A stretch of 64,000 nt of DNA. Source: Planctobacterium marinum. Lineage in GTDB: Bacteria; Pseudomonadota; Gammaproteobacteria; Enterobacterales; Alteromonadaceae. Made by a program: the position numbers and the translations under genes. The stretch's first letter is position 1, and each line of letters starts with the position of its first letter. Positions 8,780 through 17,668 of this stretch are shown one piece after another. A model generated the notes under the pieces. That model saw only the letters and a list, made by a program, of their open reading frames with translations, had not been told where the DNA came from and made no database searches. The DNA is taken from positions 62,001 to 126,000 of the forward strand of contig NZ_AP027272.1 in the NCBI RefSeq assembly GCF_036322805.1, written 5' to 3'.

Positions 8780-9458
8780 TACCGGGTCCATCTTGTTTTG
8801 CTCCTTTTTGTTTAGCGGTAACCTGTTTGCTTCCCTTAGGAATAATGAATACCTCTGCCACGGCAAGATTCACCAGGAAACCCACCCAAATGCCAACTCC
8901 TATTACCCATTGCTCGATAGAGCCCAAAATTAAATAGGCCGGAATAAAGAATAAGCGCTGAGTGGCCGGGCCTAACGCAACAGCGGTAGCGCGAATCATC
9001 CAAGCCCTGTGGGCGGGGATATCGCCTTGTTTTACCCGAATGATACCCATCATAACGCAGGCACAGATGGCCAGTGAAAATGTCATCACGCCAAAATATT
9101 TCAGTGCTCCGCCAAAAGCAGGATAGAGCTCGTTCATTAGCAGGGCGGTGATACCGGCACACAGAGCGCAAATGATCATCAAACCACCGTTACACCGGTG
9201 CAACCAGGTTAGTTTTGTTCGAATTGTGCTGGAAAACTGTAAAGGACTGAGTAGGTTAAACAGCACTCCACTGACAATATGCAGTAGCACCGGTAATGGC
9301 ATTTGGTAGTAGTGGGGAACGTCGGGGTCGTGAGAACTATCCCCGGTCATCAAACCGGTGTTAAGTGCATCCAGTTGCAAGGTTCCTGATGCGATGCTGA
9401 TAAAGGCAAGTAAATATAGACCAAAAATCTTGAAGTTGAACCAGTATTGCAGTTTCAT
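8754..9458 (-). CDS. DUF2306 family membrane protein
   Basis: Integral membrane protein of 234 residues with about six or seven hydrophobic segments. The motif GDIPAHRAWMIRATAVALGP is the conserved HRxWMxR block of DUF2306 proteins. The ATG at 9458 begins MKLQYWFNFKIFGLYLL. The upstream open frame to 9539 lacks hydrophobic character and is not favoured. Function is unknown. It is divergent from a gene for an AraC regulator that carries its own membrane domain, a pairing that suggests that regulator controls this gene. Confidence 0.75.
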   Translation of the reverse strand: MKLQYWFNFKIFGLYLLAFISIASGTLQLDALNTGLMTGDSSHDPDVPHYYQMPLPVLLHIVSGVLFNLLSPLQFSSTIRTKLTWLHRCNGGLMIICALCAGITALLMNELYPAFGGALKYFGVMTFSLAICACVMMGIIRVKQGDIPAHRAWMIRATAVALGPATQRLFFIPAYLILGSIEQWVIGVGIWVGFLVNLAVAEVFIIPKGSKQVTAKQKGAKQDGPGTMVKTASL

Positions 9459-9589
9459 TGAAGTTTCCACTTGAGTTGCTTTATGCACAGCTTGCAGAAA
9501 AGAGACACTAATATCGTCTTGCTGGTTTGAGCAGGACAAAAATGCGCAGCTTGATTGTAATGACTATGGTTCACTAATGGGTTCATGAG

Positions 9590-10786
9590 ATGCAGGAATC
9601 GCTATCAAATCACGTATTTGCAATGACTCAAGGGATTGGCTTGGTGGCGTTATTGTGGCTTTGGCTCGGCTCCACTGATATTGCATTGAAACGGCTCTTT
9701 TCACTCCTGATAGCTTCTTTGCTCTTAATTTCAATCGCCCCTTATTTAGAGAACAGCAAAGAAAGCAATATAAACATAGCAATAGCCTTGTTACTCATTG
9801 CCTTTTTCTGGTTGCCGGTAATTTACTGGCGCTTAATTCACTATCTGACGACTACCGTATCAAATCAAAATCAGTGGGGAACAAAACACAATATTTTTCC
9901 GGGTCTGGTGACCATCCTTGCGGGATGGTTGATGCTCTTACCTGAAGAAAGAAGTCGCGCCTTATTTGTGCTGGAAGATGCTCATTTGTCGATCAGTGAA
10001 ACGATTCTTTTGGTATCGGTGTTTCTGCTGTTTTTGGGATGGCTTTTTTTCTCCTTGTATTACGTTGTTAAAATTACACAGCGACTGGTCTGGTATCGAC
10101 GACAATTACCCAAGTTATTTTCCAACTTTACGGGCAAAGATCTGCGTTGGGTAGATTGGCAGGGGGGCTTATTATTATTGGCGTGGGTCACTGTCGCTCT
10201 CGGATACAGTGATGTGTTTGGCCAAACGCGTTTTTTAAGCCTGCTCACCGGAAGCTTACTCTTGATGTTGTTATTGCTGGTAATCGCAATATGGGGTATT
10301 TCGCAGTCTCCAGCCTTTGCCAGCATAACATCCTTGCAAGTGCCGTTACAGGCCTTGATAACCAAAGATGCGGCTGCACCGGGTGAGGATGAAGACAAAA
10401 CAAGGCGATATCAGAATTCTGCTCTTACGGAAAAGGACATTGAGGTTTATAAGCACAAATTGCTTGAGCAGATGGAGCGAGATATTTATCTGGATCCAGA
10501 GCTCAGTATGCCCAAGTTAGCCAGAAGCGCTGGAGTACCAGCCAATTATGTTTCGCAAACAATCAATGAAGCGTTCAACTGTAATTTTTATCAATTGATT
10601 AATGCTTATCGCATTCGCTTCGCACAAAAAGTACTGCGAGAAAGTAACGATAATATTCTAAATGTGGCGCTCGCCAGTGGTTTTAATACGCGCTCGGCGT
10701 TCTACAATGCTTTTAAGCAGAACACCGGTTTAACGCCATCGCAGTACAGGTTGAAACAACAATCTGACCAGGCTAAAACCCAATAG
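9590..10786 (+). CDS. AraC family regulator with multi-pass membrane N-terminus
   Basis: The first ~250 of 398 residues hold about seven hydrophobic segments (for example VALLWLWLGS, ALLLIAFFWLPVIYW, SLLTGSLLLMLLLLVIAI). A polar linker and a C-terminal AraC-type DNA-binding domain from about residue 295 follow, with two helix-turn-helix units around LSMPKLARSAGVPANYVSQ and ILNVALASGFNTRSAFYNAF and the closing TGLTPSQYR. Membrane-bound AraC proteins of this shape probably sense a membrane or periplasmic signal. It is divergent from the DUF2306 gene and overlaps the 3' end of waaA by 14 bases. Confidence 0.85.
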   Translation: MQESLSNHVFAMTQGIGLVALLWLWLGSTDIALKRLFSLLIASLLLISIAPYLENSKESNINIAIALLLIAFFWLPVIYWRLIHYLTTTVSNQNQWGTKHNIFPGLVTILAGWLMLLPEERSRALFVLEDAHLSISETILLVSVFLLFLGWLFFSLYYVVKITQRLVWYRRQLPKLFSNFTGKDLRWVDWQGGLLLLAWVTVALGYSDVFGQTRFLSLLTGSLLLMLLLLVIAIWGISQSPAFASITSLQVPLQALITKDAAAPGEDEDKTRRYQNSALTEKDIEVYKHKLLEQMERDIYLDPELSMPKLARSAGVPANYVSQTINEAFNCNFYQLINAYRIRFAQKVLRESNDNILNVALASGFNTRSAFYNAFKQNTGLTPSQYRLKQQSDQAKTQ

Positions 10787-12074
10787 CTGTTAATGTCGTA
10801 TTGATGGCGCCTGCATTGTCACTGATAACCCTGGCACCGGCACTTCCGGCAGTTACCGCATCCTTCGGGTTGGCTAACCAAAAACGAATTTTATCGGTTA
10901 ATTCATTTTCCTGTACGACAGTTTGTAGCGCACCAGCCTGAATTAAAGCATCGCATATCGCAGGATTATTGTGCTGTGAGGGCCCCATCAATATCGGTTT
11001 CGATAAAAGCGCTGCTTCAAGGGCATTATGACCGCCTCTGTCAGCCAGGCTGCCTCCCACAAAAGCGATGTCTGCCAGGCTATAAACACTCTTTAATACA
11101 CCCATGGCATCCACCAGAAACACATCCGTTTCTGCCTTAATAGGGGGGTGTTGCGAAAGGCACTGATACGCTAAAGATTGTTGCGCAATGAGTTTTTCAA
11201 CTTTTGCGAACCGCTGTGGATGGCGCGGTGTGAGTATTAACAGCAGATCTGGGTTGTCTTTTTTGAGTTGCTGGTAGCTTTGCAAAAGCACCTTTTCCTC
11301 CGGATCATGAGTACTTGCTCCCAGTAAAACATTACGATTTTCGATTTGTAGTAAAGCGGCGAGTTTTGCTGCCTGGTCACTCTCTTGCTGTGACAACTCC
11401 AGATCAAACTTAATATTGTTGCTCAACAAGAGTTGCTGTTCATTCAATCCCAGTGCGAGATAATTGTCATAATCTCGTTGTCCTTGGGCACAGACCTTGG
11501 TCAACTTGTTCAACATTGCGGTAAACAGGATACCGAGCTTGGCATAACGCTGAGCGGATTTATCCGTCATCCTGGCATTAATCAAATAAACCGGAAGGTG
11601 TTTGCTGTAGCAAGCATGAATAAAGTTCGGCCAGAGCTCTACTTCTGTTACCAGCACTTTTTCGGGCTTAACCCTGTTTAGTAAGCGACGCGCTAATCGG
11701 GGTAAGTCATAGGGCAGATAGCAGTGATTCACGGTATCGGCGAACAGGTCTTTGACTTGTTGTGCCCCCGTAGCTGTTGTGGTGGTGACGGTAACAGGGT
11801 AGTCAGGTTGGATACTACGAATTCGTTTGATCAGGGAAGCGGCCACCATCACTTCGCCTACCGAAACACAATGTACCAATAAGCCACCAGAACTTTGCAG
11901 TTCGGGTGTTTGCCCTAGTCGTTGTCGTTTTCGAATGGAATAGCCTGCACCCTTAAACGGAGCCTTGATAAGCCAGGCGCACCAGTTGCAAAGTACGAGA
12001 ATCAGAATAATGGCCGTATACAAGGCTCTGGATAAGCGTTCTTTGCTGGTCTCGGTGCTTGTGTGTTGCTGCAT
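10773..12074 (-). CDS. waaA: 3-deoxy-D-manno-octulosonic acid transferase
   Basis: Adds Kdo from CMP-Kdo to lipid IVA at the inner membrane. The 433 residues start with a membrane anchor (ALYTAIILILVLCNW). Family motifs follow: HCVSVGEVMVA with the catalytic-type glutamate, LPYDLP, VTEVELWPNFI, GASTHDPEE and GGHNALEAALLSKPILMGP. Presence of kdkA nearby suggests a monofunctional, single-Kdo enzyme, but sequence alone does not prove that. It is monocistronic here and converges with the AraC gene. Confidence 0.96.
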   Translation of the reverse strand: MQQHTSTETSKERLSRALYTAIILILVLCNWCAWLIKAPFKGAGYSIRKRQRLGQTPELQSSGGLLVHCVSVGEVMVAASLIKRIRSIQPDYPVTVTTTTATGAQQVKDLFADTVNHCYLPYDLPRLARRLLNRVKPEKVLVTEVELWPNFIHACYSKHLPVYLINARMTDKSAQRYAKLGILFTAMLNKLTKVCAQGQRDYDNYLALGLNEQQLLLSNNIKFDLELSQQESDQAAKLAALLQIENRNVLLGASTHDPEEKVLLQSYQQLKKDNPDLLLILTPRHPQRFAKVEKLIAQQSLAYQCLSQHPPIKAETDVFLVDAMGVLKSVYSLADIAFVGGSLADRGGHNALEAALLSKPILMGPSQHNNPAICDALIQAGALQTVVQENELTDKIRFWLANPKDAVTAGSAGARVISDNAGAINTTLTAIGF

Positions 12075-12273
12075 TGGAGTGGCTCAGTTCAGGTCTATTG
12101 TTGTTGGTTTTTTCTTTTTCTACGGGCATTTTGTCAGTTTTTAATTACATTTTAAATCAGCATCTAACCAGCCTGTCTAACAGGAATGAGCTGAGTCAGT
12201 TACTATTGCCTCGGAATCAATTAAAATAATCAGCAATTATAAAAGAAATAAACAATCTAACGCAGGCCTACGA

Positions 12274-13461
12274 ATGAGCATGATAGAACATCTACAAAAC
12301 GAACTGGCAAATCTGAAAGAAGAAGGGCTTTATAAGTCTGAACGCATTATTACTTCTCAGCAGGATGCCGATGTTAGCGTCTCAACAGGAGATCAGGTAT
12401 TAAACTTCTGCGCTAACAATTACCTTGGCTTAGCCAATCATCCGGAATTAATCGAGGCTGCGAAAAATGGCTTGGACAGCCATGGTTTCGGTATGGCATC
12501 TGTGCGTTTTATTTGTGGTACTCAAGATAATCACAAAGTGTTAGAAGGCAAAATTTCAGAATTCCTGGGCATGGAAGATACTATCTTGTATTCCTCCTGT
12601 TTCGATGCCAATGCGGGTTTGTTTGAAACCATTTTAGGCCCTGAAGATGCCATTATTTCTGATGCGCTTAATCACGCCAGTATTATCGATGGTGTGCGTT
12701 TGTGTAAGGCTAAGCGTTTTCGCTATGCCAACAATGACATGGCTGACTTAGAAGCTAAATTGCAGGAAGCGACAGAGCAGGGAGCGCGTTTTAAGCTTAT
12801 CGCTACTGACGGTGTGTTTTCCATGGATGGCATTATCGCGAATCTTAAAGGCGTATGTGATTTAGCAGACAAGTATGGTGCCATGGTAATGGTAGATGAC
12901 TCTCACGCAGTCGGATTTGTGGGAGAAAATGGTCGCGGTAGTCACGAGCATTGTGATGTGATGGGGCGCGTTGACATTATTACGGGTACCTTGGGTAAAG
13001 CACTGGGTGGCGCTTCAGGTGGTTACACTTCTGGCAAAAAAGAGGTGATTGACTGGCTGCGTCAACGCTCTCGTCCTTATTTGTTTTCTAATTCTCTGGC
13101 GCCCTCTATTGTGGCCGCTTCTATTCGCGTAATCGATATGTTGCAGGAAGGCAACGATCTGCGCGCTAAGCTGGTGGAAAACAGCCAGTATTTCAGAGAA
13201 AAAATGTCGGCTGCAGGCTTTACTTTGGCCGGTGCTGACCACGCTATTATTCCGGTGATGATCGGCGACGCCAAACTCGCTTCTGAAATGGCTGATAAGA
13301 TGCTGCAAAAAGGCATCTATGTGGTGGGATTTTCTTTTCCTGTGGTACCCAAGGGCCAGGCGCGCATTCGCACCCAAATGTCTTCAGCTCATTCTAAAGC
13401 ACAATTGGATAAAGTGATTGATGCCTTCATCAGTACGGGTAAAGAGTTAGGAGTTATCTAA
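12274..13461 (+). CDS. kbl: Glycine C-acetyltransferase (2-amino-3-ketobutyrate CoA ligase)
   Basis: PLP enzyme that cleaves 2-amino-3-ketobutyrate with CoA to glycine and acetyl-CoA, the second step of threonine catabolism. The 395-residue length is normal for the alpha-oxoamine synthase family. [11 protein letters not shown] carries the PLP-ring aspartate and histidine. [10 protein letters not shown] carries the Schiff-base lysine at residue 242. The stop overlaps the tdh start (TAATG), giving tight coupling with the enzyme that makes its unstable substrate. Confidence 0.97.
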   Translation: MSMIEHLQNELANLKEEGLYKSERIITSQQDADVSVSTGDQVLNFCANNYLGLANHPELIEAAKNGLDSHGFGMASVRFICGTQDNHKVLEGKISEFLGMEDTILYSSCFDANAGLFETILGPEDAIISDALNHASIIDGVRLCKAKRFRYANNDMADLEAKLQEATEQGARFKLIATDGVFSMDGIIANLKGVCDLADKYGAMVMVDDSHAVGFVGENGRGSHEHCDVMGRVDIITGTLGKALGGASGGYTSGKKEVIDWLRQRSRPYLFSNSLAPSIVAASIRVIDMLQEGNDLRAKLVENSQYFREKMSAAGFTLAGADHAIIPVMIGDAKLASEMADKMLQKGIYVVGFSFPVVPKGQARIRTQMSSAHSKAQLDKVIDAFISTGKELGVI

Positions 13462-14483
13462 TGAAAGCCTTATCTAAACTGCATTCGGAAAAAGGCATCT
13501 GGATGGTAGATGCCGAAAAGCCTGATATGGGGCACAATGATTTACTCATAAAAATCCGCAAATCTGCGATCTGCGGTACTGACATGCACATTTACCATTG
13601 GGACGAGTGGGCACAAAAAACCATTCCAGTACCCATGGTAGTGGGCCATGAATATGTCGGTGAAGTGGTGGATATGGGCAGTGAGGTTGCTGGCTTTAAA
13701 AAGGGCGATAGAGTGTCTGGTGAAGGGCACATTACATGTGGGCATTGCCGCAATTGCCGTGCCGGACGTCGTCATTTATGTCGCAATACCTATGGCGTTG
13801 GTGTTGACCGCCCGGGTTCTTTTGCCGAATACCTGGTGATACCTGCCTTTAATGCGTTCAAAATTCCCGATAATATTAGCGACGATCTGGCGGCGATTTT
13901 TGATCCCTTTGGTAATGCAGTCCACACGGCGTTATCTTTTGACCTTGTGGGTGAAGATGTGCTGATTACTGGTGCGGGTCCGATTGGTATTATGGCTGCT
14001 GCCGTAGCCAAACACGTAGGTGCCCGGAATGTGGTGATCACCGATGTAAATGAGTATCGACTCGAATTGGCTCGAACAATGGGCGCGACTCGCGCGGTTA
14101 ATGTGGCATCGGAATCTCTCAAAGATGTGATGCGTGAATTGGGTATGACTGAAGGTTTCGATGTCGGTCTTGAGATGTCCGGCGTACCCATGGCGTTTCG
14201 CGATATGCTCAACAATATGAATCACGGGGGTAAAATATCCCTTCTGGGCATCCCACCATCAGACATGGCCATTGACTGGAATCAGGTGATTTTTAAAGGC
14301 TTGGTGATCAAAGGCATTTACGGTCGGGAAATGTTCGAAACCTGGTACAAGATGGCCAGTTTGATCCAATCGGGACTCAATCTCGAACCTATGATCACCC
14401 ATCAGTTTCAGATTGATGACTTCCAACAGGGGTTTGAAGTGATGGCTTCAGGCCAGTCGGGTAAAGTATTGTTGAACTGGTAG
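13461..14483 (+). CDS. tdh: L-threonine 3-dehydrogenase
   Basis: Zinc-dependent NAD+ dehydrogenase that oxidises threonine to 2-amino-3-ketobutyrate. It has 340 residues. The catalytic zinc ligands Cys38 (SAICGTDMH) and His63-Glu64 (VVGHEYVGE) are present. The structural zinc loop [15 protein letters not shown] is intact and the NAD-binding glycine motif is [10 protein letters not shown]. It forms an operon with kbl and is followed 14 bases later by glpE and then glpG, so the four genes may share one transcript. Confidence 0.97.
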   Translation: MKALSKLHSEKGIWMVDAEKPDMGHNDLLIKIRKSAICGTDMHIYHWDEWAQKTIPVPMVVGHEYVGEVVDMGSEVAGFKKGDRVSGEGHITCGHCRNCRAGRRHLCRNTYGVGVDRPGSFAEYLVIPAFNAFKIPDNISDDLAAIFDPFGNAVHTALSFDLVGEDVLITGAGPIGIMAAAVAKHVGARNVVITDVNEYRLELARTMGATRAVNVASESLKDVMRELGMTEGFDVGLEMSGVPMAFRDMLNNMNHGGKISLLGIPPSDMAIDWNQVIFKGLVIKGIYGREMFETWYKMASLIQSGLNLEPMITHQFQIDDFQQGFEVMASGQSGKVLLNW

Positions 14484-14497
14484 GAGGATAATCATCA

Positions 14498-14809
14498 ATG
14501 GAAAGCTTTAAACACATCGATGTTCAAGGAACTCTCAAGTTATTAGAGCAGGGTGCGAAAATCTACGATATTCGCGACCCCGGTAGTTTCACCACCGGGC
14601 ATATTCCTGGTGCTGCACATCTGACCAATGACAATATACAGCAAGAAATTACGGAAACACCTGTAAATACCCCTGTAGTCATCTGTTGTTACCACGGTAT
14701 TAGTAGTCAACAAGCGGCTCAGTATTTTGTTGCTCAAGGTTTTACTGATGTTTACAGCATGGATGGTGGCTTTGAGGCGTGGCGCAATGCCGGGGCAGAT
14801 ACTGAATAA
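14498..14809 (+). CDS. glpE: Thiosulfate sulfurtransferase GlpE
   Basis: Single-domain rhodanese of 103 residues that transfers sulfane sulfur from thiosulfate to an acceptor such as cyanide or thioredoxin. The active-site loop is VICCYHGISSQQA; by alignment with the E. coli enzyme, Cys64 is the catalytic cysteine. The C-terminal GGFEAWRNAG is typical. A GGAGG ribosome-binding site follows tdh directly. Its stop overlaps the glpG start. Here it lies behind kbl-tdh rather than in a glpEGR cluster, and there is no glpR. Confidence 0.93.
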   Translation: MESFKHIDVQGTLKLLEQGAKIYDIRDPGSFTTGHIPGAAHLTNDNIQQEITETPVNTPVVICCYHGISSQQAAQYFVAQGFTDVYSMDGGFEAWRNAGADTE

Positions 14810-15654
14810 TGCTGTTGGTGGCGTTTCCACAAAAAGGTCCCGCCGGTACGTTGGTGGCTTACTTGCAGGGCAAGGGAATCGAATGCCATTGTCACAAAGA
14901 ACTCCAGCAGTATCAGGTGATACTAAATAATGAAGCCGATTTTCAGACCGCGCGGGAGATATTGCAGCAATTTTTACAAAATCCCAATGCGCGTGAGTTT
15001 CAACAAGTCGCTTGGCAGAATTCTGAACCTGTTTCTTTAAACGGCCCAGGCACTGGCTTGTCCCTCACAAGGGTATTTGAGTTATTACGCAATGCTCCTG
15101 TCAGCGCTTCATTACTATTTATTGCACTAGCGATCCATACCATGGTGTTTCTGTTAGGCCAGGTGGAAATATTTGACCGTCTCTACTTTATGCCATGGTC
15201 AGAGGTTACCAACAGTGGTGAGTATTGGCGGCTACTCACTCCTACCTTGATGCATTTTTCTGCGTTGCATTTGATCTTCAATCTGGCCTGGTGGTGGACG
15301 CTGGGAAAAGATATAGAGGCAAAATTTGGCGCTACCGGTCTTATCTTGCTCTATCTGGCGACAGGGCTGTTATCTAACTACACCCAATTTTTGGTTTCTG
15401 GCCCCGGTTTTGGTGGTTTAAGTGGTGTGGTTTATGGCTTATTCGGCTTTGTATGGTGGTGTGGCTGGTTGCGTCCGCAATGGGGCTTGAGTCTATCGAA
15501 ACCTCTGGTGGGCTTTATGTTGCTGTGGCTGTTGATAGGCTTTGCAGACGTGCTCTGGATAAATATGGCAAACACAGCCCATTTAACAGGGCTTGTGTGC
15601 GGTTGCATGTCAGCCCTGTTGATAACAAGATTCGGTAGGGTAAAGACAACCTGA
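14809..15654 (+). CDS. glpG: Rhomboid intramembrane serine protease GlpG
   Basis: Six-helix rhomboid protease of 281 residues that cleaves transmembrane substrates within the inner membrane. It has an N-terminal cytosolic domain (about residues 1-70), then the rhomboid core. The catalytic serine is Ser205 in GGLSGVVYGL and the catalytic histidine is His258 in NTAHLTGLVCG. Both are offset by four residues from the E. coli positions. The HLIFNLAWWW helix is also typical. It overlaps glpE by one base and converges closely with the FliL-like gene. Confidence 0.95.
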   Translation: MLLVAFPQKGPAGTLVAYLQGKGIECHCHKELQQYQVILNNEADFQTAREILQQFLQNPNAREFQQVAWQNSEPVSLNGPGTGLSLTRVFELLRNAPVSASLLFIALAIHTMVFLLGQVEIFDRLYFMPWSEVTNSGEYWRLLTPTLMHFSALHLIFNLAWWWTLGKDIEAKFGATGLILLYLATGLLSNYTQFLVSGPGFGGLSGVVYGLFGFVWWCGWLRPQWGLSLSKPLVGFMLLWLLIGFADVLWINMANTAHLTGLVCGCMSALLITRFGRVKTT

Positions 15655-15659
15655 GAAAG

Positions 15660-16058
15660 TTAACCTTGATAAAGATATTTGGTGAAAATCACGTCTTTAA
15701 TCATTTCTGAGCCGGTTTCGGCTTTCATTAACTTTCGTAATTCATCCAGACAGGCACGGCGGATATCTTCTCTTCCAGTTAGTGATTTCACCTGTTCTTC
15801 AGACTGACGGCCGAATATATCTATAGTAGTGGCGCGCAACAGCGGGGCGTGATGTTCTGCTGCCTCAAGGTGTTTTGCTGAATCCAGCATTAATTCTATC
15901 GTGACCCTTACATAGCCGATTTTGCTACTGTTAGAACTGATATAATTAGTCACAATGTCTGGCTCCAGGCCAAAATAGGCGGTGTCACGGGCGAAGGCGC
16001 CGGGACTGGAGAGCAACATACTGGCCAAAAAGGCAAAACCCAACAATTTCATTTTCAT
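15660..16058 (-). CDS. Orphan FliL-like protein with signal peptide
   Basis: A 132-residue protein whose C-terminal two thirds match the FliL periplasmic domain: an initial FGLEPDIVTNYI, the GYVRVTIELML strand, a long helix with LLRATTIDIF, and DVIFTKYLYQG at the end. In flagellar FliL an N-terminal membrane helix anchors the protein next to the stator. Here the N-terminus (LLGFAFLASMLLSSPGAFA) looks like a cleavable signal sequence. No flagellar gene is nearby. The start at 16058 is chosen; an ATG four codons earlier is possible. Probably a FliL paralogue of unknown role. Confidence 0.75.
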   Translation of the reverse strand: MKMKLLGFAFLASMLLSSPGAFARDTAYFGLEPDIVTNYISSNSSKIGYVRVTIELMLDSAKHLEAAEHHAPLLRATTIDIFGRQSEEQVKSLTGREDIRRACLDELRKLMKAETGSEMIKDVIFTKYLYQG

Positions 16059-16191
16059 AATTGCTACCAAAAAACCAATAATAAACAGAGTGATACTGAA
16101 TCAGATAACTGTAGATTATATTACGCTTACGCTTTTGTCTAAATCCCGTAGTTGTTATTATTTTACATAATCTAATCAATTAGAATGAATT

Positions 16192-16764
16192 TTGACTGAA
16201 AGTCTGCTGAATATTGGGCCGATCAAAGAGCCTTGGCTATCTCCTGAGTGTTTGTGTCCTCAAGATCCCTTACTGCGTAACTGGCTGTTAAATACCGGAT
16301 CTTTAACTGAACGGCTGCAATCACAGTGTTTGCGTTTCGATGTTGAAGTATTAAGCCAAAGCGTTAGTGGAATTTCACAAGATGAAACTAACTACCTTTA
16401 TGGTCAATTTGACGTGCCAGCACAAAGTACTCAGGTAAGAGAAGTGTTTCTCAAAGGCAATGACCAGCACTGGGTGTTTGCCAGATCTTTGTTGCCCTGC
16501 GAATTTTTGCACCAGGAAATGGCAGAACTAACCCAATTGGGTAACCAGCCACTGGGTAAAATCATCTTTAATGATGACAGGTTTGAGCGTTTGGGTTTTC
16601 AGCTGGTGGAATGCCCGGTGGCGGGGGCGACGCAAACAAGTCTGGCCATTAGAGCCGGGTTTTCTCTTTGGGGAAGACGTTCTTTGTTTCGCTTCAAACA
16701 ACATCACATTATGGTGGCCGAGATATTTTTACCTGATTGCCCCGCCTACTCGTATAACCCTTGA
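16192..16764 (+). CDS. ubiC: Chorismate lyase
   Basis: Converts chorismate to 4-hydroxybenzoate and pyruvate, the first committed step of ubiquinone synthesis. The 190-residue length fits. Recognisable segments are [20 protein letters not shown], the [12 protein letters not shown] block, and [16 protein letters not shown], which carry the conserved arginine and glutamate pocket region. The start is a TTG at 16192. The nearby ATG at 16185 is out of frame. It overlaps the ubiA region, the next pathway enzyme. Confidence 0.92.
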   Translation: MTESLLNIGPIKEPWLSPECLCPQDPLLRNWLLNTGSLTERLQSQCLRFDVEVLSQSVSGISQDETNYLYGQFDVPAQSTQVREVFLKGNDQHWVFARSLLPCEFLHQEMAELTQLGNQPLGKIIFNDDRFERLGFQLVECPVAGATQTSLAIRAGFSLWGRRSLFRFKQHHIMVAEIFLPDCPAYSYNP

Positions 16765-16781
16765 ATAAAAGAGAGTTGCCA

Positions 16782-17651
16782 ATGCCCAATTTTCAGGCTA
16801 AATGGAATGCATATTGGCGCTTAATGCGCGCAGATAAACCTATTGGAAGTTGGTTGTTGCTGTGGCCAACGGCCTGGGGCTTGTTATTAGCCGCTGAAGG
16901 ATTGCCATCATGGCATATCATGTCGGTGTTTTTCGCGGGGACTTTGTTAATGCGTGCCGCAGGATGTGTGATCAATGATGTTGCTGACCGAAAAATTGAT
17001 GGCCATGTAGAGCGTACACAAGCTCGTCCAATAGTGAGTGGTGAGGTTTCTACCAAGGAAGCTCTGGGCTTGTTTCTTTTGCTGGTAGCAATAGCATTTT
17101 TACTGGTGCTGACCCTGAATTGGCAAACGGTAATGTTGTCATTTGTGGCTTTGGCTCTGGCGTTTTGTTATCCCTTTATGAAGCGTTACACCTATTTACC
17201 TCAGTTTGTTTTGGGCATGGCGTTTAGCTTTGGTATTCCGATGGCATTTATGGCTATCAGGGAAGCGTTACCTTGGTGGTTATGGGGTATTTATCTGGCT
17301 AATCTGTTATGGACTGTTGCTTACGATACCATGTATGCCATGGTGGACAGAGATGATGATCTGAAAATAGGAGTGAAGTCTACAGCCATCTTGTTCGGTA
17401 AATTTGATAAGTTGCTCATAGGGCTACTACAAATATCTAGCTTGTTGTCTTTACTTGGAGTCTATCTGTATTTGCAGCTGGGCTGGTTTGCTTATAGTGG
17501 GCTTGTTATTGCAGCTTTGATGTTTGTTCAGCAACAAAGAATGATTTCAGAGAGGCAAAGAGAAGCTTGCTTCCGGGCTTTTTTACACAATAACAAAGTG
17601 GGTATGGTGATCACGCTGGGTTTGGTGGGGGAGTTTTTACTCCCCCTGTAA
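16782..17651 (+). CDS. ubiA: 4-hydroxybenzoate octaprenyltransferase
   Basis: Membrane prenyltransferase that attaches the polyprenyl tail to 4-hydroxybenzoate in ubiquinone synthesis. It has 289 residues and about nine helices. The first aspartate-rich motif is [18 protein letters not shown] and the second is [17 protein letters not shown]. The ATG at 16782, preceded by GAGAG, is preferred to an in-frame TTG at 16761 that would overlap ubiC. It lies downstream of ubiC, as in E. coli, and converges with plsB. Confidence 0.95.
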   Translation: MPNFQAKWNAYWRLMRADKPIGSWLLLWPTAWGLLLAAEGLPSWHIMSVFFAGTLLMRAAGCVINDVADRKIDGHVERTQARPIVSGEVSTKEALGLFLLLVAIAFLLVLTLNWQTVMLSFVALALAFCYPFMKRYTYLPQFVLGMAFSFGIPMAFMAIREALPWWLWGIYLANLLWTVAYDTMYAMVDRDDDLKIGVKSTAILFGKFDKLLIGLLQISSLLSLLGVYLYLQLGWFAYSGLVIAALMFVQQQRMISERQREACFRAFLHNNKVGMVITLGLVGEFLLPL

Positions 17652-17668
17652 CCAAGTTTAAATATTCG

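Noticed and set aside
13790-14215. 141-codon frame antisense to tdh
   Set aside because: It is fully antisense to a well-identified enzyme gene. Long shadows are common there and the product has no recognisable domain.
17626-17650. GGGGGAG/CTCCCCC hairpin at the end of ubiA
   Set aside because: It lies inside the coding end with no T run on either strand, so I do not call it a terminator.
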